A program made the position numbers and the translations under genes. A stretch of 64,000 nucleotides of DNA, taken from positions 79,640,502 through 79,704,501 of the forward strand of contig CM057832.1 of assembly GCA_030068075.1 (NCBI GenBank). The letters are read 5' to 3'. Every line of letters begins with the position of its first letter. The stretch's first letter is position 1. A model generated the notes under the pieces. That model had not been told where the DNA came from. It did no database searches and worked only from the letters and a program-made list of their open reading frames with translations. The stretch is from Paguma larvata. Its lineage: Eukaryota > Chordata > Mammalia > Carnivora > Viverridae. This document shows, in pieces, positions 55,173-64,000 of this stretch.

Positions 55173-55292
55173 GGCCTGAAGAATCAGCCCCGGGTGAAGC
55201 TGAACATCGTGAGGTGTCCTCCCGTGACCACTGTGTTGATCAGGAGACCGGACCTCCGCTACCAGCTGGGTTTCAGCGTCCAGAATGGAATC
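55173..55292 (+). CDS. APBA1: APBA1 exon 11: PDZ1 end and PDZ2 start
   Basis: 120 nt, 40 codons in phase 0, from [20 protein letters not shown] to [11 protein letters not shown]. The acceptor is GGTCACACTGCAG and the donor ATC|GTAAGT. RVKLNIV is the last strand of PDZ1, [14 protein letters not shown] is the very short linker that holds the two PDZ domains rigidly together, and [10 protein letters not shown] is the carboxylate-binding loop of PDZ2. I remember Ser where this sequence has Pro (NQPRVKL), in the turn before the last PDZ1 strand. Confidence 0.97.
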
Positions 55293-55351
55293 GTAAGTAG
55301 GGCTGCGCACTTTCTTCCAAACCCCTGACAGATAAACCTGTGGCACGGTGT

Positions 55352-55568
55352 TTGTGTTTTAATTTTTAACTTTAATGTTTGTTGATTTTCGAGAGAGAGA
55401 ACATGAGCAGGGAAGGAGCAGAGAGAGAGGGAGACACAGAATTCAAAGCAGGCCCCAGGCTCTGAGCCGTCAGCACAGAGCCTGACACGGGGCTTGAACC
55501 CACAAACTGTGAGATCATGACCAGAACTGAAGTTGGACGCTTAACTGACTGAGCCACCCAGGGGCCCC
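55352..55568 (-). mobile_element. Can-SINE, reverse orientation
   Basis: From TGTTTTAATTTTTAACTTTA to GACTGAGCCACCCAGGGGCC, 60 bases after exon 11. Confidence 0.93.
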
Positions 55569-56104
55569 AAATTTTTATTTTTTTAAGCCAGGCAGTTCCC
55601 TGAGAGAACCCAGCAAGGATGGGGAGGAGTGGGTGAGGGCCGGCCCTGTGGATACCTGTGGGCCTTCAAGACATGAGAAGAGAAGGGCGGTTCCCAGAGC
55701 TCTGGCCCTGAATCTTCGTGATGGTGCAAAGGTCAGCCTCCCAGTGCCAACTTGAGGTAGTGTGGGATGTGCCACCAAGGGCGTCCTTCCCGTCCGGCCC
55801 CAGGGTCTGCCATTGTGTCATCACCTGTCTACACACGTCAGCCCCTTAGAGCTTCTCAGCCCCCTGCCTGGGGTGTGCAGCATTGGGGGGGGGGATCCCC
55901 GGTGATTCCAGGGCACAGGCCAGGGAGAGCCCCAGCCCCCACGGCTGCAATGCATGAATGTTCTCTGCTTTGCCCTTTTAACCTGAATAGCTCTTTAGGG
56001 ATGAAGAGTATTTTCATCACTTGGATGTCTGCCTTGAAACAATACTTCCTTCTTTTCTTTGTTTCGATAAAATTTACACAGCGTTAAATTTACCATTTAA
56101 GCCA

Positions 56105-56297
56105 TTTTTTTAAATGTTTATTTATTTTTGAAAGAGCGAGTGGGGTAGGAGCAGAGGGAGAGGGGAACAGAGGATCTGAAGCAGGCTTCATGCTAACAGC
56201 ACAGAGTCTAATGCAGGGCTCGAACCCACAAACCATGAGATCATGACCTGAGTCAAAGTCAGATGCTTAACCAACTGAGCCACCTAGGCATCTCCAT
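56105..56297 (-). mobile_element. Diverged Can-SINE, reverse orientation
   Basis: From TTTTTTTAAATGTTTATTTA to CAACTGAGCCACCTAGGCAT, with more substitutions than its neighbours. AAGCCATTTTT / AAACCATTTTT flank it. Confidence 0.9.
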
Positions 56298-57623
56298 CCA
56301 AACCATTTTTAAGCATGCTGTTCTGTGGCATTAAGTGCATTCACAGAGTGGTTATAACCATCACCACTAGATCTTTCTAGAACTTTTTCTTTATCCCAAA
56401 CCGAAACTCCATACTCGGTATTACTCCCTTTTTGTCCTGGTTTGCCTTGTTCTGGACTCACAGTAATTGTGGGCTGTGATGACCGTCGCATTCTCTGTGA
56501 CCTTGACTTTTTAGGTTTTGGATGTGCCTGCCCTCTCTTTCCCTTCATCTTTCCAGATTGAAGAATGCTATTCTTTTCCCCCTTAAAATCTCAACTAAGA
56601 GTGGTAGGTTACTAAAATTTGATTGCAAGGTTTAGAAATATCGTTGAAGTTCCCAGTTGGAGTGCAAACATCCGGCCCCTTCATCTGTTCCTTGGACCTC
56701 AAGGGTCCTGTTTTCCTCTTAGGAAGGGAGCTGGGGTTACTTACTCCTTACGGTTAGGGGCAGACACCTGCTTTTATCTGCCGAGATTTCCTTGTTTGCT
56801 TCGTTCATATTCAAATGATTTTAAACGTTGTTCAGATATGAACAAAGAGTTGTGTAACAGCGGCGGGTCCCTTGGTTTTGCCTCAAGTGTGGGAAGCATC
56901 TAAGGAGCGTTCTGATCCCAGAGTGCGTGGGGCGGGGGCGCTGCAGGGTCCGCACACTCAGACACAGCTAGCGCGTTGTCGCATGATGCCACGGTCTGGT
57001 CTATGTGGGCCTAAAAGGTGTGCAATCTGGTGTGAAATGGCATCTTGGTACCTTGAACACATACTCTTTTGGAGAAAGTCGGATGCTCTGTGTGAAGTGG
57101 CCTTACCCTGCAGGGCTGAGCCACGAGCCCTCTGGGGCCTGGGGAGCTCATTTCCAGTGGCCCGAGGCCTCTGCACACCACGACACCCGCTGCACCAGGG
57201 ACAGCCCCGTTGTCCTTTCCGAGCGGGGGGGAGTGAGTTTGTAACACAGGCTGCTGAGTGGAGAAGGTGGAAAGGAGCAAGTCTCGGCCAGCTGGCCACA
57301 CTTGGGGAACCCACGGGAGGGGTGGGCTCGTGTAACTGTGACCCTGAAAAACAGGCTGCACACCATACAGTCGGACGTCTGAGTCCCAGCGGTGAATGTG
57401 GGAAGTCACATTGCCTGCGTGCCACAGGCCGAGAGTTTGAAACCGTTGGCGCCTCGGTGACAGGCCCCAACGGCTCTTTTCCCCAAGACCCAGCTGGGAT
57501 GACAGGCAGTGAGCACTCAGCGTGCCGAGACATCCGGCGCTGTGCTACGTCCCCTGTGCGCCCACGGAGCCTTGTCTCTGGCAAAAAGAAAGAGATCGAA
57601 ATGCCCCAGAGTCACCTTGGAGG

Positions 57624-57637
57624 CCACCAGAGGGCAG
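57624..57637 (+). promoter_or_regulatory. CTCF-like motif before exon 12
   Basis: CCACCAGAGGGCAG agrees with the core CTCF consensus and lies 50 bases upstream of an exon with a weak pyrimidine tract. Occupancy is not shown by sequence alone. Confidence 0.5.
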
Positions 57638-57687
57638 GGCTCCCCTCCTGTCGTGAGGGGTGACGAGGCGACCTCTGGCCCTGACAG

Positions 57688-57828
57688 ATCTGCAGCCTCA
57701 TGCGAGGGGGCATAGCCGAGAGAGGCGGCGTCCGCGTGGGACACCGGATCATTGAAATCAACGGGCAGAGCGTGGTGGCCACCCCGCACGAGAAGATCGT
57801 CCACATCCTCTCCAACGCGGTGGGGGAG
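57688..57828 (+). CDS. APBA1: APBA1 exon 12: second PDZ domain
   Basis: 141 nt, 47 codons in phase 0, from [20 protein letters not shown] to [11 protein letters not shown]. The acceptor, GACCTCTGGCCCTGACAG, has a poor pyrimidine tract; the donor is GAG|GTAGGC. It encodes the body of PDZ2: [20 protein letters not shown] is the alpha-A to beta-D region and [12 protein letters not shown] is helix B lining the ligand groove. [15 protein letters not shown] distinguishes APBA1 from APBA2, in which I recall ATAHEKIVQALSNSV. Skipping would keep the frame but destroy PDZ2. Confidence 0.98.
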
Positions 57829-58468
57829 GTAGGCGCGGGGGCCGGGGGGGGGGGGCGGTTCCCTTCCAGGCAGTGTCCTTCGTGGTCCCAAACCCGGCTG
57901 GACAAGCAGAACCGCCGCACTCAGGCCAGGTGTCACCCATGGCCTGGCGGCGTCCCAAAGCAGCTCCTGGAAACACTGTCGAGTCTCTTCTACATCATCT
58001 GCTCACCTTTTGTTTTCAACTCTCGTCCTCATTCCTGTGGCTGCCCCTCCCCCTCCCCCCCCGGGGCCAAGGTCTATTTTTCCAGTTAAGGTCACCCCCT
58101 GGCACATGGAAGTCTCAGACTGAAGTCTGACAGATGGGGCAGGCCTCCTGGGCAGCTCGCTCTCTGGGCCAGCCTCGGGTGGCGACGGCTGTTCCCGGGC
58201 CGCCTCCTGAGCCGCCGACCCGCGGGGGGAGGAGGAGGCAGCAGCCCGCCGTGACCACCCACCGCCCTGTGCCACCCCACACGTTTCAGAAAGCCCGTGG
58301 GTTCGTCCCTTCCTGGAGGCGTCCTCGCCAGGTCCCCGTGGATGGTGGGGGGAGATCTTCAAAGCACCCCCGGCCGCGGTTAGAGGTGCTGCCCCCCCCC
58401 CCGGCATCGGGGAACATGCGCACCCCACCCCACCCCCACGGGCCCGCTGACGCACTGTCTGCCCTCAG
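57829..58468. other. Intron 12
   Basis: Short GC-rich intron with G11 (about 57846-57856) and C11 (about 58391-58401) runs. No repeat or extra exon. Confidence 0.7.
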
Positions 58469-58540
58469 ATCCACATGAAGACCATGCCGGCTGCCATGTA
58501 CCGACTGCTGACGGCCCAGGAGCAACCCGTCTACATCTGA
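58469..58540 (+). CDS. APBA1: APBA1 exon 13: PDZ2 end, C-terminal tail and stop
   Basis: 72 nt of coding sequence: IHMKTMPAAMYRLLTAQEQP then VYI and TGA at 58538-58540. The acceptor is CTGTCTGCCCTCAG. IHMKTMPAAMYRLL is the last strand of PDZ2, and the tail ending PVYI is the segment reported to insert into PDZ1 and autoinhibit the tandem; its tyrosine is a proposed switch. The end PVYI differs from the PLYI I recall for APBA2. Confidence 0.98.
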   Translation: MHMKTMPAAMYRLLTAQEQPVYI

Positions 58541-60706
58541 GGCCGCGCCCCCCGCCTGGCGGCTTGCATGGAGGACTGTCCTCACTCGTGGTGTGTTTCT
58601 CGTGCTGCATCTGTGTGCCCACCGAGACATTTCCCTCTCACGCCCAGCACCGGTTCTACACAGGAGGAGAAGAATCCACAGACCTCTTGGCTCTCTCTCC
58701 AGTTTGCATTTTTTTTTTTTTAATGCCCGGGACGTTTTTGTATGTACGGCCTTGAGGATAGAGAGCAGCCAGTACCCACTGGGCATCTGCCCAGACCGAC
58801 CTGAAGGGCCCCTGGGGGTGCCGAGGAGGGCGTCAGTACTCAAAGGGAGTCCTCCCTTCCCCCAAGAGGTGCTCCTGGGGGTGGGGAAGGAGCGGAGTCA
58901 GCAGTGCCTACAATCCTGCCTCTGGTCTCAGCTCTCGTTGGGTCCGTGTATGGGAATACGGTATAGCAGCAGAGACCGGCTGTGTCTTTAAGGGTTTGCC
59001 CTGCCCCGTGGTGGACTTGGGGCACCACACACCTCCGCCCAGAATTTCTGAGCCAACCTCATGCCTCTTCTGTAGCTACTTTTAGTTTTGACATAATTAT
59101 GTTCTTAAACGTGAGCCTTCTCACCCAGGGGTAGAAGGGAGACTGCCTTGGACCAGGGTGCCATCTTGCTGCAGAGAGCTCAGCGAGTTCCCGGGCGGCC
59201 CCACCTTCCGCAGGTTGGCCCAAGGTCACCAGCCATCAGACAGACATGGGAAGGCACTTCCTTCCTCCCTCTCTGCCGCACACGTGTGTGCACAGTCTCT
59301 CGTGTGTGCATCGCCCTCGCCTCCTCCCACCACCAGTGAGGCCCACCAGGGGCTGCTCAGCCCTGTCCGGGGAGAGATGCCCCGCTCTGTGGCTGAGGCC
59401 TGGCCCCGCCAGCGCTGCCCTGGCTCAGAGACTCCACATGGACTCCCTCCGTGCCCCCACTCCACACCTACCCTGCGGGTCGCGGAAGGACGGACTGCTC
59501 CCCCGAGGAGGAGGACCGAGATGGAGTTGGGTTATGCTCCCTGGCCCGAGGTAAGACCAGCTTTGCTCTCTGCTCAGGGCCATGTAGCAGGTCGGGCCAT
59601 GTGAAAGGCCAGAACCATAATAAGCCACGAAACTCTAAGGGGATAGATAAGAATGACCTCACGCTATGTCTAAGCGTCCCCAGGTGTGTTCTAGAAACAT
59701 CTTGCTACTTGGTGGGTCTGAGAGAGCCGTTACGTGTTTTCATGAGGTGCCTGGTGTTGTGGGTTCTGTCTCAGCTCTTGCAGATGCTTTAGTGATACTA
59801 TTCTGAGCCAGTTTTCACTTACTCTTGGTCCAAAGAGCATTTTGTTTTCATGTAGGTGGGTGTGGGTTGGTTTTTTTGTTGTTTCATTTCGTTCATAACC
59901 TCAGCAGAGACAGGGAAAGAGAAACTAATATATTTTGTAATATTAATAGAGTCCCTACCCTCTGCACCTGGGATATTTATGTTGCGTCTGTGGGAATAGG
60001 AATGCAGCGAGCACATGTTGGCTAGGATGGATTTATTTGTCGGAGGGAGGGAGACACATGAATATTAGGAACATGAGACTGTCACCAGACAACGGTGCGG
60101 TGTGTTCCCCTGGGCTTTCTGTGAGTCAGGAAAGCCGAATGTTCCAAAGGCAGCAGTGGCTGATGCTCAGTGTGTAGTATGAGCCCCGATAAAGAAGGGG
60201 CTGCTTCTACCTGAATGCCGTCTCGGGGAAGGGGCTGCCCCCTCGTCATGGGAGCCCAGGCCATCTTTTGAGGAGGCGCAGCCCTACATTGGGCCTAGCC
60301 CCCAGCCAGAAGCGTGGCCCCAGGTTTGTAGCTTACCAAACTGTAGCGTGTCCGGTAACAGTCAAGTACTCAAGAGTCCTGTGTCGACCTTTCCTCTGCC
60401 AAAAAGAGGGGGTAGAACAGGAACAAAGCATTATTGGTGGTATTGGCAGCATCAGGGGCCTTAGAAGACCAAGGGAGGGGTTTGGGCCTGTCCGGTCCCA
60501 GGGTGACCGCTCGCCCCTCCCTGCGCAGTCTGCCCATGATGACAACTAGGTATCTCTACCCCAAGGAGATGGGAGGGATTCTACTGTGGCCCCCAAAGTC
60601 TTGGAACATTCGGCAAGTGCCGGAAAAGCCAATTTGGTAAGATCTCTTGGGAGACCAACATATTTTAGGACATGAAGGAGGTTCCTTCTCCACCACGTAC
60701 CTTGTT

Positions 60707-60712
60707 AATAAA
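60707..60712 (+). terminator. APBA1: Proximal AATAAA poly(A) signal
   Basis: AATAAA in GTTAATAAAAGTG would give a 3'UTR of about 2.2 kb. Use is uncertain. Confidence 0.35.
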
Positions 60713-61770
60713 AGTGACTCTTCACACCCAGATAGCACACTTTCCTGGAGCTCAGGTCAGGTGCGCCTGGCTCGAGTGCATTCTTGGCCCTGCCCCCGGC
60801 GGGTGGAGGGAGTTAAGATCCCGCCTCCTCGGTGAACCGAAGGTGGGTTACGGGTTAGTAACTCCGTTTTCTAAAATCCCATGGGACAGGGTGGTCTCTT
60901 GTGGCGTCCCAGTATATATAGTTATATATGTAAATACCTGAATTCCCCACGTCATGGGGAACACTCTGTACAGAGCAGCCTTCCCCAACAGGGCCCAGGC
61001 AAAAAGCCACTCTTGCTGCTTGGCTGGGACATGCTACTGACTCAGCTTTGGGGACAGATTCCCAGATTTGTCTCCCGGTCCCGGTCCAGGCAGGAGGCAC
61101 CAGAACGCATCCCGTCTCTGCCTTCTCCCATGGGAGCACTTCAGGGAGCCACCATCAGCCTTGGGTTCACGAGAGGAGGAAACCCCCCCAGAGACCGGGG
61201 CCTGGAGCCCACCCTGGGGCCCCGGACTCCGAGCCTCGGCCCGGGGGGTCTGCTTTCTGGACGTGGCCCAACACCGGCCTCAGAGAGTCCCAGAGTAAAT
61301 GACTACCTCCCCCTCCCTCCTGCCGCCCCCAAGGCCCCCATTCCACTCAACATCCCCATCTGCACGCCGAGGAAACCCATCCACGAGCCCTTCTTGGGTC
61401 CCTCGACCCAGTGGTGTGGCTGTTACCAATGTTTACAACCAAGGGCCAGCTCCCGGTAGACATGTTTACTCTGCCACTCACGAGGCCGCTGGCTGGTTTG
61501 AGCTTCGTGTCTGTCCGCGCCGTCCGGAACACACGACCTGATTCTTCGCCCCCCTGCATCACGGCAGTGCGTGAGGACCACGTGGGAAGGAAATTTCTTG
61601 TACATACTCAGCACAGCCCCTAGAGTCTGAACTTGTACTATTGTTCTGTAAAGAGGGTGAAATAGAGCTTATTGTAAAGCTTGGGACAAGTAGAGTATCG
61701 TATTTGTAACAATATCGTTCTTTGTATACACAAAACTCAATGATCTCTATATATAAATATAAATTATATA

Positions 61771-61776
61771 AATAAA
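61771..61776 (+). terminator. APBA1: Middle AATAAA poly(A) signal
   Basis: AATAAA within the AU-rich TATATAAATAAAATATATAT region, about 190 bases before the distal signal. Confidence 0.5.
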
Positions 61777-61956
61777 ATATATATACCCGTGAGCCTGGAA
61801 TGTTGGCACCGCACACCCACTGAATGTACTTCCTCTGACAGTCTGGTCCCCGGCCCGCCCTCCCCGCCTCTGTACCATTTCGGGGGTTGTGATGTATTTA
61901 ATGTGTCCTCTTCCTTTATTTAACTGAACGCTAATGTCTGTAAGAGTCGCTGCAAC

Positions 61957-61962
61957 AATAAA
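61957..61962 (+). terminator. APBA1: Distal AATAAA poly(A) signal
   Basis: AATAAA in GCAACAATAAACAAGAAC, followed about 30 bases later by a G/T-rich stretch (TACTGTTGCGGGGG). It is the best candidate for the main cleavage site near 61980. Confidence 0.7.
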
Positions 61963-61980
61963 CAAGAACTTCACCTCGTG

Positions 61981-62719
61981 GCCCAGCATCCTACTGTTGC
62001 GGGGGAGGGACAGGACGCCGGGTAGGGGGAACGGCCTCTTGCTCCCTGCAGGCCAGCAGCAGGGAGGAGCAACGACAGGCGGGCGGGCGTACTGTGGCAC
62101 CTCTCAGCAAACCCCCTAGAAGCGTGCTGTCCCCCAGGGGATGACTGTCCCCTGTGGGTGGTGTCTGCGCCCACGGGTGGCCCCTCACTCCTTCCTCTCT
62201 AGGCATGCTCACCACCGCAGTTGCAGAACTAGAGAAAAAAATTCCACTCACCCTCTGTCACACAGATGCTTCCTTCTGGTCTTTTCTCTAGAATTTCCCC
62301 TTACCCCGTGATCCTCCAGGTTGGCTTCCTGATCTGCCAAAGGGCGTCTACCTCACGGGGACCATGCGAGGGTCAGCCGACGCGTTCAGAGCCTTTGGAA
62401 TCACAGGCTCGGAAAATGCAGGCCGCTCTCCCATCGAAGCACAGTCTCCCGGGCGCTGCTGCCACAGGTCCGCATGAGCTGCCTGGGACTTCGCGCTCCC
62501 CCGGAGCAGCGGTCACAGCTCAAGCAGGTCCCGGAGAACACAGGAGCTGGCGGTGTCTCCGCTCGGTTCGTGTGGCCCCAGGACCCCAGAAGCCCCCGCT
62601 TGGCTGGCAGGGCATCAGGAACTGACACGTTTGATTCCATCCTGCAACTGCGCATTTAAATTCCTGGTAAAAAAACAAAACAAAAAAAACACCTCTGGAA
62701 GGTCAGGGTGTAACTTTTT
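61981..62719. other. Downstream intergenic DNA
   Basis: GC-rich unique sequence after the APBA1 end. Open frames up to 119 codons on the + strand have no recognisable domain. No second gene is visible. Confidence 0.45.
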
Positions 62720-62735
62720 AAAAGTTAAAAATAGG

Positions 62736-62958
62736 GGGCGCCTGGGTGGCTCAGTCGGTTGAGCATCTGACTTCGGCTCAGGTCATGATGTCACGGTCCA
62801 TGAGTTCAAGTCCCGAGTCGGGCTTTGTGCTGACAGCTCAGAGCCTGGAGCCTGCTTCGGATTCTGTGTCTCCCTCTCTCTCTGCCCCTCCCCCACTCAT
62901 GCTCTGTCTCTCTCTCTCTGTCTCAAAAATAAACAAACATTAAAAAAAAATTTTTTTA
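62736..62958 (+). mobile_element. Young Can-SINE with perfect 16-nt target-site duplication
   Basis: Near-consensus felid SINE, GGCGCCTGGGTGGCTCAGTC to AAAAATAAACAAACATTAAA, flanked by AAAAGTTAAAAATAGG at 62720-62735 and 62959-62974. Confidence 0.96.
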
Positions 62959-62974
62959 AAAAGTTAAAAATAGG

Positions 62975-63254
62975 ACTCTCCTACGGATCCAGGATAAACA
63001 CGTGCCAAGGATTTATTATCCCGTTAACGATGAGACAAGTGAAATGATAAAGCTGGTCCAAAGACCCTCAAAACTGAGGTACCAAGCATACTTTAAGTGC
63101 GAGGTTAGCTGTCACTGGCCTGTGTCCTTTAACGCACTCTGACCTTTGGGCCATCTGGTCTACCACGCAGCCATCATTTGTATGTCTAGTTGGGGGCAGA
63201 GGGAGGGTGGCTGGCTGGGGGTCCGTGCTGTGCAGACAGGGAAAGCATGGACGA
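62975..63254. other. Intergenic unique DNA
   Basis: Nothing recognised. Confidence 0.4.
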
Positions 63255-63735
63255 GAGCATGGTGAGACCATCGTTCTTCACAAGAGTGGAGCAACCCAAG
63301 CCTCCACCGACAGACACGTGAATCATCAATATCGATATCCACGTACACATATAGATAATGGAATTTCATACAGCCTTAAAAAAGGAAAAATTCGGATGCA
63401 CACTACAACACGGCTGATGCTTGGAGACATTACACTGAGTGACTAAGCCAGACCCAAGATGACAAATACCGTAGGACTTTCATGAGACAGCTAGAGCAGT
63501 TGGATTCATAGAGACAGAAGGAAGAACAGTGGTTGCCAGGGGATTGGGGGGAGGGCAGCATGGGGGGGTTATCGTTCGGGGGGGATGTAGGAGTTCAGTC
63601 TGGGAAGGTGGAACAGGCTCTGGGGATGGATGGCGGACGCGGTTGCACCACCGCGAGAATGGGCTTCATACCGCCAAAATTTAAAGATGGTTAAAATGGT
63701 GAAATTTTGTTGTGTGTATCTTACCACGGTTTTTC
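63255..63735 (+). mobile_element. L1 3' end remnant
   Basis: Landmarks of an old L1 3' end in sense order: AATGGAATTTCATACAGCCT, TTGGAGACATTACACTGAGT, ATAGAGACAGAAGGAAGAAC, GTGGTTGCCAGGGGATTGGG, AATGGTGAAATTTTGTTGTG, TATCTTACCAC. No coding capacity. Confidence 0.88.
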
Positions 63736-63769
63736 TAAGGAAGAGTAACGCATGGAATGGGTTCAGAGG

Positions 63770-64000
63770 TAGTGTTTTACATGTGAGGGCTAGGAAAGTC
63801 CTCCCTGAGAGGGGATGTGGGAGGTCCCTGTTGTCTAGGGCGTGAGCGATCCAAGCTGAAGGGACGGCACACACAAAGGCCCTGAGGCCCGATCTGCAGG
63901 GAGTGTTGGAGTCGGCCCTAGCAGGCCGGTGTGGCTAGAGCTGAGAAAGCAAGGCAGCAAAGAGCTAGAGGGCACGGTAGGGGTGATGGTGACAGATATA
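63770..64000 (+). repeat. Old mammalian repeat, cut by the window end
   Basis: CAAAGGCCCTGAGGCCCGAT and GTGTGGCTAGAGCTGAGAAA belong to the same ancient family as 41590-41990. Family name not certain. Confidence 0.5.

Larger units (their letters stand above)
55293..57687. other. Intron 11
   Basis: Two reverse Can-SINEs are annotated separately. The stretch 56.3-57.69 kb is unique, with a CTCF-like motif near its end. A 263-codon open frame (56872-57663) is in phase with exon 12 but ends in a stop 25 bases before it and has no recognisable domain. Confidence 0.5.
1..61980 (+). other. APBA1: APBA1 transcription unit, 3' part (intron 2 to poly(A))
   Basis: The window enters the gene inside a large intron and leaves it after the 3'UTR. 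Eleven exons with GT-AG borders join into one open frame of 437 codons plus stop. The product is the C-terminal half of Mint1/X11-alpha: linker, PTB domain, two PDZ domains and the tail PVYI. APBA1 is preferred over its paralogue APBA2 because exon 8 reads [20 protein letters not shown] and exon 10 starts [19 protein letters not shown], as I recall for APBA1. The human protein is recalled as 837 residues, so about 400 N-terminal residues lie upstream of this window. The protein is a neuronal cytosolic and synaptic scaffold that binds the APP tail and, through the missing N-terminus, Munc18-1 and CASK. Exon numbers are inferred from the human gene. Confidence 0.95.
58541..61980 (+). other. APBA1: APBA1 3'UTR
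   Basis: About 3.4 kb from the stop to just past the distal poly(A) signal, free of interspersed repeats. The first 3 kb is GC-rich; from about 61620 it becomes AU-rich. Two matches to the Pumilio consensus TGTANATA lie at 60929-60936 (TGTAAATA) and 61599-61606 (TGTACATA). A 192-codon open frame at 60881-61459 shows no domain and is taken as chance. The end point is estimated from the last AATAAA. Confidence 0.8.

Noticed and set aside
56872..57663. 263-codon open frame, in phase with exon 12
   Set aside because: It ends in a stop 25 bases before exon 12, overlaps a 208-codon reverse frame and has no recognisable domain. Likely chance in GC-rich intron.
24303..58540. Assignment to the paralogue APBA2
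   Set aside because: Exon 8, exon 10, exon 12 and the C-terminus (PVYI) all follow APBA1 where the two recalled paralogues differ.
60881..61459. 192-codon open frame in the 3'UTR
   Set aside because: Proline- and glycine-rich, no known domain, and located in a clear 3'UTR.
1..64000. CRISPR arrays, operons, phage or plasmid genes
   Set aside because: None seen. The regularly similar blocks are dispersed Can-SINEs with individual target-site duplications, not spaced arrays.
61981..64000. Neighbouring gene on the reverse strand
   Set aside because: In human a convergent neighbour lies downstream of APBA1, but no exon, coding similarity or reverse poly(A) context was recognisable here.

Overview
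This is a mammalian nuclear window, almost certainly from a cat-family (feliform) carnivore. About thirty Can-SINE copies carry the cat-type tRNA-Lys-derived head and a TC-rich, AATAAA-bearing tail, alongside ancient MIR, MER and L1 fragments. There is no bacterial, viral or plasmid-like gene organisation. The only gene I can support is the 3' part of APBA1 (Mint1/X11-alpha) on the + strand. It is a neuronal adaptor that binds the APP cytoplasmic tail through a PTB domain and other partners through two PDZ domains.

Eleven coding exons join without a stop into 437 codons: 24303-24398, 28836-28875, 32237-32382, 39632-39664, 40681-40767, 41325-41510, 45258-45437, 48205-48417, 55173-55292, 57688-57828 and 58469-58540. 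From recalled human gene structure these are exons 3 to 13. The large exon 2, with the start codon and the Munc18- and CASK-binding regions, must lie upstream. Exons 3-4 encode a disordered linker, exons 5-9 the PTB domain and exons 10-13 the PDZ tandem and C-terminal tail. A 3'UTR of about 3.4 kb follows, with three AATAAA signals and two Pumilio-type motifs.

Layout: 1-24.3 kb is intron 2, rich in SINEs, with a roughly 600-bp pure polypyrimidine tract inside one SINE tail and a candidate alternative first exon near 12.65 kb. 25.2-43.7 kb is an 18.5-kb stretch with no Can-SINE; it holds exons 4-8, MIRs, a MER5A-like element and an L1 ORF2 remnant. 42.1-43.4 kb is a CpG-rich intronic block. 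43.7-58.5 kb again has SINEs plus exons 9-13. 58.5-62.0 kb is the 3'UTR, and 62.0-64.0 kb is intergenic with a young SINE and an L1 3' end.

No novel multigene system is visible. The best leads are the 33-nt in-frame microexon in the PTB domain, with the hallmarks of neuronal regulated splicing; a start-codon-bearing, phase-compatible candidate first exon in intron 2; a CTCF-like motif just before a weak-acceptor exon; a perfect 13-bp intronic hairpin; and the very long homopurine-homopyrimidine tract. Family assignments and human comparisons are from memory, not from a search.
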